Shown here: positions 49,515 to 59,178 of the stretch, piece after piece | How positions within the stretch are numbered: the stretch's first letter is position 1 | Layout of the letters: each line of letters opens with the position of its first letter | Source of the DNA: Sphingobacterium sp. | GTDB taxonomy: Bacteria; Bacteroidota; Bacteroidia; Sphingobacteriales; Sphingobacteriaceae | Reading direction: 5' to 3' | DNA length: 64,000 nt | NCBI GenBank assembly: GCA_031253985.1 | Contig: JAIRVH010000185.1 | Span: forward strand, 1 to 64,000 | The notes under the pieces: generated by a model | Databases searched by the model: none | The model's input: the letters and a program-made list of their open reading frames with translations, nothing else | What the model was told of the DNA's origin: nothing | Position numbers and translations under genes: made by a program

Positions 49515-52500
49515 TTAGAATGAGACATTTAAACCAGCTGTCCAGGTACGCCCCTGTCCGATCGAATTCTTTTCTACACCGATGGAGGTATTGGAATTTC
49601 CGTTGGAAGAAGACTCCGGATCCGTACCCGAATAACCCGTGATCAAAAAGAGATTCGATGCCTGGCCATACACCCTGATACTGGAAAGACCGATCTTATT
49701 AAACAGGTTACCCCGAAATGTGTAGCCCAGTGTTAGCTGTTGCAAACGTAAGAAATCAGCCTTCTCGGCATTTTGGTCGATGGAAAATCCGGCAGAACCG
49801 TTTGAGATCACATCATTATAGACCAGCCGAGGGATATGCGTTTCTTGGCCCGGTGTAGTCCATCGATTGAGTACTTCGACCGAATTGTTGTAAAACCGCT
49901 GGTCCAGTAGTGTACCTCTCGTGCCATTCATGACTTTGTTACCACCTGCAAAGGTGAAATTGACCGCAGCATCAAAGGCTTTATAACGGAATGAATTATT
50001 AAAGCCGCCATAATAAGTTGGCAGTGCCGTCCCCAAGACCTGATAGTCGGATACGGTGATCGGACTGGCAGCGCTACCATCCAGATGCGTCCAGTTGCTT
50101 TGTCCTGAAGCCACCGCAGCACTGTATTGTACACGCTCGCCATTTTTATTGATAAATATCCGCTGACCGTTTTCAGGATTTACGCCATCCGTTACAGCAC
50201 CGTACAAACTTCCCACCGCATAACCGACACGGGTAATGTTGTTGGCTTCAGTGGTGGTATGCGTATAGCCTATGATATCAGCATTGCCGTCCGACAGCGC
50301 TGTCACCTTGTTTTTGACATGCGTAAAATTAAGCGAGGAATTCCAGGTAAAATCCCTCTTTTTGATGATATCACCACTGATACCAAATTCGACCCCGCGG
50401 TTATACATGCTACCGACATTTTTAAGAATGCTATTGCCGGGAATACCTTTTGATGGTGACTGTGGCACATCCAAAATAAGTCCATTCACATTGTTTCTAA
50501 AATAATCAATATCCACATGCAGGCGTTTATGGGCAAGGTCTAAGCTTAAGCCAAAATTGGTCTGTTCCGAAGTCTCCCAGCCTAGGTTCGGATCGCCCGC
50601 CTGCGACATGCTCCATGTCGGTACCGTTCCATAGAGCGATGAGCTATAGAGATTGAGTGATTCATAAGCCGAGAGATTTCCATTGCCGACCTTACCCCAG
50701 CTCCCCCGAAAACGGAGGTCACCCAAGAGATTTGCCAAGCTGCTATTCTTATAGAAATTCTCTTCAAAAACGGACCAGCCCAGGGACACGCCACCAAAAT
50801 CACCATACTTGCTGTTGGCTCCCAAAGCGGAATTACCATCTCTTCTAAAATTAGCCGTCAGGAAATAGCGCTTATTGTAGTTGTAGGTGGCGCGGACAAA
50901 AGTAGAGCGATAAAAGCGTTCAGTAACGCTGCCGCCAGCCCCCGATAGGGTTGTCCAATTGCCTTGGAAATTTTCAAAAAACGGATCAGATGCGTTGTTT
51001 TGCGATGCATTCCAGCTATCGTTGTCGTATTTTTGGATATCGTAACCTGCTAACAATGTTAGCGCATGCTTTTCGGCAAATACCCGATCATAGCTGAGGC
51101 TGTTGGTAAAGTTCCAGTTGTTGCGCAGACTGCTCACATTGGTAACCGATCCACCATTGGTATAACCCGATGAGCCCAGATTTGGGCTCAAATAAGTCTT
51201 GGTAGTCGACAGGTTACGGTCTACTGCATAGGTGGTGGTGAATTTTAAGTTTTTCAACAGACTGATCGAGGCGTGCAGGTTTCCCAAGATATGATCATTA
51301 CCGGTCGTGTATTTGCTGTAGGCAAATAATGCATCAGGATTATACAGTGTATTCGTAAATAAGTTGGCTCCAGGGCCTAATAAACCTGTGCTGCTTAAAT
51401 TGTAGCTGCCGTCATCTTTGTAAGCTGAAACATTTGGTGGCAACACCAGCGCCAATCGAGCGCCACCTATCAACAGTAGCTGGCTGCTTGGCAATGAACC
51501 CGAATTTTTGGCGTCATTGAAGGTATTGTTATAGGTCAGGTTGCTACCGAGTGAGAACCAATCGTTTACTTTATGCTCTATATTAAACCGCAGGCCTTTG
51601 CGGTCAAAACTGTTTTTTGCAAAAAAACCTTCCTGGTCGGAGTAATTTCCCGAAAAATAATATTGTGTATTTGCGGTGGCTCCACTTACGGCCAGGCTAT
51701 GGTTGTGACTATAACCGGTGTTATAGACATGATCATACCAATTCGTTTCAACCAGCTTACCATTGACATCATACTGCGGGAAGAAAAGCTCACTGGCCAC
51801 CTTATCGTTGCTAGCGTTTCCGGACAAGATCTTATTATTCAACACAGCTTCATTTTTGATAGCTATATACTGACTGGCATTCAGCAGCTTGGGCAAGCGA
51901 GTCGCCGATACCGCAGATCCCCAGACGTCGTAAGTGACTTTGGGACGGCCCTGTTTACCTTTTTTGGTCGTTACGATCAATACGCCCCCCCGCTGCCCTC
52001 GAACCGTAAATTGAAGTAGAGGCCGCATCTTTCAAGACATCAATAGATTCGATATCTGATGGATTGATATCCGCAAGTGGATTGTTGGCAACGTTAGAGG
52101 TGCCAATATTGCCCGTATTGACGGGAATACCGTCGATGACAATCAAGGGATACGAACTTAGGGATATCGAATTGAGGCCCCGCACCCGTATAACTGGGGG
52201 ATTATTAAGCAATCCATTGGGTAAAGATATACTTACCCCCGAGGCTTTTCCCGCCAGAGCCTGGTCAAAACTCTGTACAGGGATATCTTTGATTGCTTCA
52301 GCGGAAATCGTGGACGCTGCACCAGTAAAATCTTTCCTTTTTTGGGTACCATATCCCACGACGACGACTTCCTCCATCGTGCGGTCCTCACGCGTCAAGC
52401 GTACCGTATCCCCCTGCTCTTCGATAAGGGCAATTTGCTCCTTATAGCCCAGGGATGATACGACGACACGTGCCGGTAGCTTTTGTCCGGTGACAAAAGC

Positions 52501-52722
52501 AAAGTTGCCCTTCTGGTCTGTGGTCACAGCGTGCGTAACGCCATAGAGCTTAACCGTAGCGCCTTCGATAGGCTGGCCATTCTCGGCGTCAATCACCTGC
52601 CCCCGGAAGGATGCATTTATAATCGTTTTTGGGGTTTCTTGTGCGTAAGTTAACAATGGTAGTTCTGCCAGGCCAGCCAATAATAGATAGGCCGAATAGC
52701 GTCGAATTCTTCTCTTATTCAT
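49515..52722 (-). pseudogene. SusC/RagA-family TonB-dependent receptor split by a +1 frameshift in a G7 tract (no STN domain)
   Basis: N-terminal ORF (51955-52722) ends ...STSIYGSRAAGGRIDRNDQKR*. The second ORF (49515-52028) resumes ...GGVLIVTTKKGKQGRPKV. Removing one G from the 51985-51991 C7 (+ strand) restores SIYGSRAAGGVLIVTTKKG. Confidence 0.92.
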
Positions 52723-53133
52723 AGGTAGAATCGTTTAGTTTAAAAAATAGATGTACTAGCCATAAACATATTATTTATAGCAAATGGATAGCGGGCAATA
52801 CCGTAATTATTGCCCCAATTATCACAAGTTTGGAGAATTTTGCTAGCTACACATTCGTGACGCAGGGAACGCCTTATGAGCTGTTGGAAAAGATTGCGTA
52901 TTTACTTGGAAAAGGTGGTTTAGATAATGCTGTTTCATTTTTACTTTGTTTAGATAGTGATTAAATCGTGGCCAACGCCAATTGAAACTACGATTAAACA
53001 AATGTAAGCATTAAAACAAAATAATGTATACTAAATTAGTAGATTTTTTTATTATACCCCCTTTTGATCTAAACTGTAAGCATGGTAAGAGATAGGTATT
53101 TTAACATGGCGGTGGTGCAATTTGATTATATCT

Positions 53134-53706
53134 TTAAACAAGATCAATCCGACCAAACCGGGCGAGTTTATCAGCCCATTTGGCACTATAGGAATTGTTG
53201 AGCTGATGGAGCTCTCCCATGGCTGATGTACGCACAGGAGAAATATGACATCGCTCAAAAACATCTTTCTTAACACTCATAAAGTTTGTTTTTTTGTACA
53301 AGCTATATTCATGAAAGAGATCCTGATCCAATATACTGACGATCCGGGCAGATTTTCCATAAAAGTTATTATCGATGCGATTGATATCGAGACTACTTTG
53401 ATAAGGAAGAAATAAGCGGTCGAAAAAGCCTTTGATCTTAGAGGGAATATACGACCGGTATACGGGACAAAACAGGACAATATGCTTGGCCCAGTGGAGA
53501 CGCCTCAAGGCAAACTGAAGATCAGCTTCCAAAGGTCTTGTATACAGTGAAGGAAGTTTGATATTATAATTAAAAAGTAAATCAGCAATCTGCAGATCCT
53601 GCACAATGCCATCCGCCTGCTTTACGCCAATCCGATAAGCATCCATTAGGAAATCAGTAGACGCTGTTTTAAAAAGATCCCCATTAATTAATAAAACATT
53701 CTTCAT
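53134..53706 (-). CDS. Flavodoxin-fold NAD(P)H-dependent oxidoreductase (FMN-reductase-like)
   Basis: KNVLLINGDLFKTASTDFLMDAY; LHWAKHIVLFCPVYRSYIPSKIKGFFDRLFLP. Confidence 0.8.
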   Translation of the reverse strand: MKNVLLINGDLFKTASTDFLMDAYRIGVKQADGIVQDLQIADLLFNYNIKLPSLYTRPLEADLQFALRRLHWAKHIVLFCPVYRSYIPSKIKGFFDRLFLPYQSSLDINRIDNNFYGKSARIVSILDQDLFHEYSLYKKTNFMSVKKDVFERCHISPVRTSAMGELHQLNNSYSAKWADKLARFGRIDLV

Positions 53707-53764
53707 CTTTTGCTAACATAAGCAAAAAAAATGAATGATATGCCGACAAGCCGTAATAAATCTA

Positions 53765-54910
53765 TTAATCCAGCAAAGACCAAGTCCGTCTGGTCTGTAC
53801 TTCCTGAACAACCTTTTGTTCGGCAACGACAATATTTTCACGTCGTTGACCAATATATTCCAGTGTTGCCAATTTACCCCATAAAGAAACCATCACATTC
53901 ATAAAATCAGTCACGCATTCCATTGCTTCAGCAATTTCAAAATGATCGTACCGCATTTCGATAAGGTTTGACAGGCGCTCTTCAAAATTACCCGGAGTTA
54001 CATCTTTCCATTCATAGAAATATTTCAGCATCTCTTCACGCTCAGCAGATTCCACCAGCCTCACCGCATTAAAAAACACATGAGCAAAGTCGGAAAAATA
54101 TTTTAAAAGATAAATGGGTGCTTTCTGCGGAAGAATAGAGCGGTACTCAAAGAAAGAGCTGGCCATATATTCTAAAATTCTTTCCGTGATCAGGCGGATA
54201 TTGAGTCCGAGTTCTGTGATCTTGGGTCTATTCACCGTCTTGTCCATAATCCGATATGCCGCTGATTGAAACTCGTTCAATGATCGGTAAAGGCTGTTAT
54301 GGAAGTCCATCAACTGTGGATGACTTTCGATATACACACTCGGCATGATATAATGTGGTACCAATACGGCCTCCTGACCTTCGTTTACAAGCTTGCCAAT
54401 AGGAATAAACGAACCGCTAACCTGCCGCTGCTGGACAGCAGACTTGCTCACGATATCAATAGTATATTCCTTTTTTACAAAAGGATAACGCAGTGGGGAT
54501 TCTTCGGGATTGGGTTCACCAAATGCTGACTTTTTAAATGAATGCACGTATAAAACCACATAATGTTCTCCAACAGATAGTTTGGATACGTCCATGAAAG
54601 CGCTGAAACTAGCCTCCACAGCTCCCTGTTGGTAAGCGATATTGATCCGGCTACCGTCGTTGGTCACCGCATTGCAGAAACGGACCTCGACTTCCAGATA
54701 ATTCGTATTTTTTTTAATAAGGGATATATCAAAAGAACGATCATAACCCGCAAAAGCCGGTAACAATCCAAAATTCGAATGATGGATCCCGACCGAGATA
54801 CTATCGCGGACAAGATCTTGCGTATATAGATCCGTGTGGACAAAATCACCACTGGAGAGCTTCATCCCGTCCACCCAATTGATACCTTCGTAATTTAATG
54901 GTTTTTGCAT
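53765..54910 (-). CDS. tssK: Type VI secretion baseplate subunit TssK
   Basis: NYEGINWVDGMKLSSGDFVHTDLYTQDLVRDSISVGIHHSNFGLLPAF; RIAYQQG...; ITELGLNIRLITERILEYMASSFFEYRSI. T6SS context. Confidence 0.85.
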   Translation of the reverse strand: MQKPLNYEGINWVDGMKLSSGDFVHTDLYTQDLVRDSISVGIHHSNFGLLPAFAGYDRSFDISLIKKNTNYLEVEVRFCNAVTNDGSRINIAYQQGAVEASFSAFMDVSKLSVGEHYVVLYVHSFKKSAFGEPNPEESPLRYPFVKKEYTIDIVSKSAVQQRQVSGSFIPIGKLVNEGQEAVLVPHYIMPSVYIESHPQLMDFHNSLYRSLNEFQSAAYRIMDKTVNRPKITELGLNIRLITERILEYMASSFFEYRSILPQKAPIYLLKYFSDFAHVFFNAVRLVESAEREEMLKYFYEWKDVTPGNFEERLSNLIEMRYDHFEIAEAMECVTDFMNVMVSLWGKLATLEYIGQRRENIVVAEQKVVQEVQTRRTWSLLD

Positions 54911-54920
54911 AGCTTATGAG

Positions 54921-55778
54921 TTATCCTATAGTTTCTGAAACACGCTTGGCGTGTATGGTCATTTTCTCTGTAATCTGATTGCCTGAAATATCCGCGTCGG
55001 GATCTATGTAAACATTTCTTCTAAAAATAGATCTTTTCACGACAAATATCCAACGTTGGTGTTCGCCCTGCTCATCGACATACCGCACTGGCGTATTGGG
55101 AAATTTGGTATTATAATCTTCGATAAATTTCTGAAACCAAAGTCCAAAGTTCATCTTTTCCGGTGCCTTTACTTTCACGCGCAGCGGCTCTACATCTTTG
55201 CTGTCTTTGTACAACTCCAGTTCCAACACCAGGAGTTTATCAAAATCGAGATGATCCAGATTGATCTCCTCCGGAAATCGAGGATACTCCCAGACCCGAT
55301 GTATTTCCATTGGGATGGATAAGAGTGCAATATAGGTCCACCAAAAAAACATGGGTATCATGAAGATAAAAATACTGGTTGCAGCCCACCAGCCCAAACG
55401 AAATGGACTCATCCAGTCGAAAAATAGCTTATAAATATATAGTCCAAGTAAGAGCATGACAAACATGACGAAAAACACGAATAACTTTTTGTTTTCCAAT
55501 GTATTTAAATCCCACTTACTCAACAGATACACCCAAAGTACCCCGCATCCCAAGGCATACATCATGGTCATAAAATAGCCCCATGGCATGTAACCAAAGC
55601 CTAAAAAACCGAAAAAACCAGGCAAAGCCAAAGCCAGTCCACCCAGCAGGATCGAAATAATAAGCTTCTTGTTGCTAAGAAGGGAATTTTTCTTATTCCA
55701 GACCGATAATACAATCGTCGAAATAAATACTAATAAAGGTGCAAGTATGTACCTAAAAAAAACTGTTTGAACTTCCAT
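54921..55778 (-). CDS. tssN: TssN, Bacteroidota-type T6SS membrane protein
   Basis: Several predicted TM helices, then a soluble C-terminal domain (LVLELELYKDSKDVEPLRVKVKAPEKMNFGLWFQKFIEDYN). Between TssK and TssG/F. Start trimmed to MEVQTVFF; a TATATTTG (-7-like) at 55803-55810 supports this start. Confidence 0.75.
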   Translation of the reverse strand: MEVQTVFFRYILAPLLVFISTIVLSVWNKKNSLLSNKKLIISILLGGLALALPGFFGFLGFGYMPWGYFMTMMYALGCGVLWVYLLSKWDLNTLENKKLFVFFVMFVMLLLGLYIYKLFFDWMSPFRLGWWAATSIFIFMIPMFFWWTYIALLSIPMEIHRVWEYPRFPEEINLDHLDFDKLLVLELELYKDSKDVEPLRVKVKAPEKMNFGLWFQKFIEDYNTKFPNTPVRYVDEQGEHQRWIFVVKRSIFRRNVYIDPDADISGNQITEKMTIHAKRVSETIG

Positions 55779-55895
55779 TTCAGCTGTTGCACTATTCACA
55801 AACAAATATACTATCTTTAAATAAAATAATTTACAATACAAATCAGTAGTTGAAACAATCTACTGAGGTTAACTATTCAAGAAATAATTCTTTCA

Positions 55896-56846
55896 ATGAA
55901 AAAAAAGGACGGTTTATTTTCAAGCGGCACCACGGGCTCAGACATCAAGGCCAGCCAAAAGGCGGCTGATCTCATCCAGCATGGTGTAGATCCGGATCAT
56001 ATCATTTTTAACTGTGATGGTTCAAGCCGTCGCCCATTTTCTACAGAGATTCAGTCAATCAACACTTATCTATCAGAAACGAGTAATGAAGAATTTGTGC
56101 GTATCAACATGAACCGCGAGGGTTTCTATGATATGCTCCCAGAAGGGCTCTTCCACTCACTTCATGCTGGCAGTGAAATCCTCGACGAAGATGTCATGAT
56201 CCAGGATGTTCGCAACAAACGGCGTCAGGAGCAAAATGCCCGCAAGTTCTTCGCTCCATTTGAAAATGAGCTATTTCATTTGCGCACCCAATTGGACCAA
56301 TATGAAAGCCGTCTTGATATGCAGACCAGCTTTCAGGACATGAGTAATCTGCTGCTCTCCAATTTCCCCGAATTACACCGGCTCAGCCCACGCCAACGGG
56401 TCATCTGGATGCATTTTATTCCAGAAATTCAGAGCCATAAAAACGACATCACTTATGCCCAACAGCTGTTACGCAATCTCCTGAATATCCCGATTGAAAT
56501 CAAGCAATTGACACATGACCGCAAAATCGACTGGCAAGAAATTGGCTTACCACCAAGTACATTGGGCAACTGTCAACTCGGAGTCGACAGCTTGACGAAC
56601 ATGGCCTATGAACTCAATGAAGCTTATCTTGCCATTACAATAGGCCCATCCTATCCTCAACTTTTAAAGAACTATCTTCCCAATTCCAAAGACGAATATA
56701 TTATTCATCTGGTACTGGATCACCTATTCCCCGCTCATTTAAACAGACACCTTCGTTATGAACTTCTACCGGAGGTGAAACACAGCTATTTAAGCGACGA
56801 TCAGCATAAAAACCATACGGTATTGGGGCATACCTCTTATCTCTAA
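55896..56846 (+). CDS. tssG: Probable T6SS baseplate subunit TssG (divergent)
   Basis: FVRINMNREGFYDMLPEGLFH; LRNLLNIPIEIKQ...LGNCQLGVDSLTNMAYE resembles the TssG/VasB layout. Adjacent to tssF but on the opposite strand. Confidence 0.6.
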   Translation: MKKKDGLFSSGTTGSDIKASQKAADLIQHGVDPDHIIFNCDGSSRRPFSTEIQSINTYLSETSNEEFVRINMNREGFYDMLPEGLFHSLHAGSEILDEDVMIQDVRNKRRQEQNARKFFAPFENELFHLRTQLDQYESRLDMQTSFQDMSNLLLSNFPELHRLSPRQRVIWMHFIPEIQSHKNDITYAQQLLRNLLNIPIEIKQLTHDRKIDWQEIGLPPSTLGNCQLGVDSLTNMAYELNEAYLAITIGPSYPQLLKNYLPNSKDEYIIHLVLDHLFPAHLNRHLRYELLPEVKHSYLSDDQHKNHTVLGHTSYL

Positions 56847-56862
56847 GTTCTCCCCAAACGCA

Positions 56863-58722
56863 CTAACCGGCCTTGACAAGCAAGCGATAGTGCACCTCCA
56901 TACTGCTGCGTACCTGGAGCTTGCTCAATACTTGCTCCAACAATTCATCCCATTCGGAGTTTTCCAGCTCAAAAGTCGCGTTTGGCTCCACATAAATATC
57001 GGTAGTCTTTTGAAATCCTTTTCTCGGATCAGTATCCATCATCACGCCTGGCTTTATTTCAATACGTTTAACAACCTGGCCAAGTTCAAGTTTAATAAAA
57101 TTAATGATATCATTCTTGCTGACGATACGATCGCCTGTAGTCACGTTGTATTTGAAAGCCTGTAAGCTATCCCTTCTATTCAGTCGGGAACGCCCACCTT
57201 TGCTGTTGGTCAAGAAGACAAGTTGTTCATAATTTTTCACTGCTCCCACCTGAATCTGCAAGGGTGTACCTACACCTATCCCATTGGCCAGCTCTGCATG
57301 TGTCATCCACATTTTTGTAAACAGAAGGTCGCCATCGTTTTTTGGATTCATGACAATATACTGTTTAAAATCATTCTGCCTGAGATGCAAGGCTTTTCCT
57401 TTCTGTTGTATCATCGCTAAGTTTTTATCTAACTCACGCAATATAGCGTTCAAAAAATCAGCGTTATAAGATGCAAAAGCAGCCTTCTCATCCCGTATCA
57501 GTTCAAACAGATAATCCAGTAGATCTTTCGCGGTGCGGTTGTCCAGCCGCTCGACCCCACCTTGTCGTACGGTATAAAAGCCTGCTTCGGCATGTACACC
57601 TGATCTGTTGTAGGGCACCTCACTATATTTTTCACCCTCTTGGTCTACAACCTCCTCTACTGTGAGCAATTGTTCAAGTTGGGCTGTCTCAATACCGACG
57701 ATATTTTTGAGGGCTTTAACCCGGTGTTTGCCTTCCACCAAGCGCTTATTGACGACTGGAAAGGCATTGATCTGCACATGCAGTTCATCGAGCAACTGGA
57801 TTGGCATTGAGGTCGGCATATCAATTCTGATCCAGTCCAGGTGTTGATCCAGTCTATCTGTCATCTGTTGTTCAAAATGAGCTACAACCCCTTCCGGCAA
57901 GGGTGGCTTTTCCATAAAACATTCCTCAGCGAGGTTATCGTCCAGTGTCAGGAAATGCTGCTGATAGTAACCTTCTATATCCTGGCTCAGGTTGAAGAGG
58001 TAATTTTTACGGTCAAACAGCTCATCCACTAAACGCTCATTGGGTTTTAAAAACCTATTCTGATGATGTTTTATGGGAACTCCATTCAGATGCCACTTAC
58101 CAAGGTTTAACACTTTGTACATTTCCCGGTTGACCTGATAGTTTCCCCAGTCAAAATAAAAATTGAGTCCCTCAAAAGCCTTCTTCCGATCTTCCTCCAT
58201 ACATTTTACACCGAGGTAGATCGCATGCTGGGTGTTGATATGAATTGATTTTCCCAGCGATCGCTTCACATTAGGCTGTACCTCGTATAACTGCCTTGGT
58301 GTAGCTATGTAACGAATCTTTCCATAAAAGAGATTTACTTTTTCCAGGCTGGAAAAATTCATTTCTACCATTTTTTCTTCCTTGGATGTTCCTACCGCTG
58401 CGATTTTCTTCTTCATGTTCAGATGAAGGTAAGGACTCACATTAACCTCAGATTCACTAGGTTGATAAAGCAAAATGGCATGAGCTGGAAGAGGTGCCAC
58501 CAAATAATCTGGCGCTAACAATCGGCCGATCTTATCAAAGATCCGGTTTTCAAAATCACGTACATCATTGGACACCTGAAAAATCTCACTGCTCAGCACC
58601 TCCATAAGTAAAAGAACCACCGGATCAAAATCGAAGACCTTTTGGATCCCCCAAAGTTCCTGTGCTTTCTTTATGATCCTGTTTCTAATCTCTTCTTTAC
58701 TGGAATAAAAAATATCGTTCAT
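56863..58722 (-). CDS. tssF: Type VI secretion baseplate subunit TssF
   Basis: DFDPVVLLLMEVLSSEIFQVSNDVRDFENRIFDKIGRLLAPDYLVAPLPAHAILLYQPSE; 619 aa; next to TssE. Confidence 0.87.
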   Translation of the reverse strand: MNDIFYSSKEEIRNRIIKKAQELWGIQKVFDFDPVVLLLMEVLSSEIFQVSNDVRDFENRIFDKIGRLLAPDYLVAPLPAHAILLYQPSESEVNVSPYLHLNMKKKIAAVGTSKEEKMVEMNFSSLEKVNLFYGKIRYIATPRQLYEVQPNVKRSLGKSIHINTQHAIYLGVKCMEEDRKKAFEGLNFYFDWGNYQVNREMYKVLNLGKWHLNGVPIKHHQNRFLKPNERLVDELFDRKNYLFNLSQDIEGYYQQHFLTLDDNLAEECFMEKPPLPEGVVAHFEQQMTDRLDQHLDWIRIDMPTSMPIQLLDELHVQINAFPVVNKRLVEGKHRVKALKNIVGIETAQLEQLLTVEEVVDQEGEKYSEVPYNRSGVHAEAGFYTVRQGGVERLDNRTAKDLLDYLFELIRDEKAAFASYNADFLNAILRELDKNLAMIQQKGKALHLRQNDFKQYIVMNPKNDGDLLFTKMWMTHAELANGIGVGTPLQIQVGAVKNYEQLVFLTNSKGGRSRLNRRDSLQAFKYNVTTGDRIVSKNDIINFIKLELGQVVKRIEIKPGVMMDTDPRKGFQKTTDIYVEPNATFELENSEWDELLEQVLSKLQVRSSMEVHYRLLVKAG

Positions 58723-58736
58723 CTCTATATCGCTCG

Positions 58737-59168
58737 TTATTTCGATAATGGGCTCAAAAATAATGAAGTACTGAATGCATATCGTTCACCGGTTTCCACC
58801 ATTTTCCCCTCCACATAAATCATTACCTTCTTCTTAATCTCAGCCACCTTACGCTTTGGAAAAAATGTCTCCACTTCAGAAATATTTACCTTGACAACTA
58901 CCTGCGTTATACGCCATTCGTAACGCGTAATGGAATCCAACAGAGACTTTCTGAACTTTTCTTCCCAAAGACTCTCACTGACGATCAATTCAAAATCCAG
59001 GTCCCAAATGGCACAGCCAAAATCTCTATTGAAGCGGTGTTCCCCCTTGCGTGTAAATATGATCAGCTCCAGATAATTCGAAATGGATTTACCCAGATCT
59101 GACTCTTTGAGCCGCTGATTTTCCACCGGAAGGTTCAGCTGCAATGGCTTATCTAGGTAAAATTCCAT
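58737..59168 (-). CDS. tssE: TssE, gp25/GPW-like baseplate wedge protein
   Basis: SISNYLELIIFTRKGEHRFNRDFGCAIWDLDFELIVSES...LLDSITRYEWRITQVVVKVNISE. Confidence 0.87.
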   Translation of the reverse strand: MEFYLDKPLQLNLPVENQRLKESDLGKSISNYLELIIFTRKGEHRFNRDFGCAIWDLDFELIVSESLWEEKFRKSLLDSITRYEWRITQVVVKVNISEVETFFPKRKVAEIKKKVMIYVEGKMVETGERYAFSTSLFLSPLSK

Positions 59169-59178
59169 CCTTACTCAA

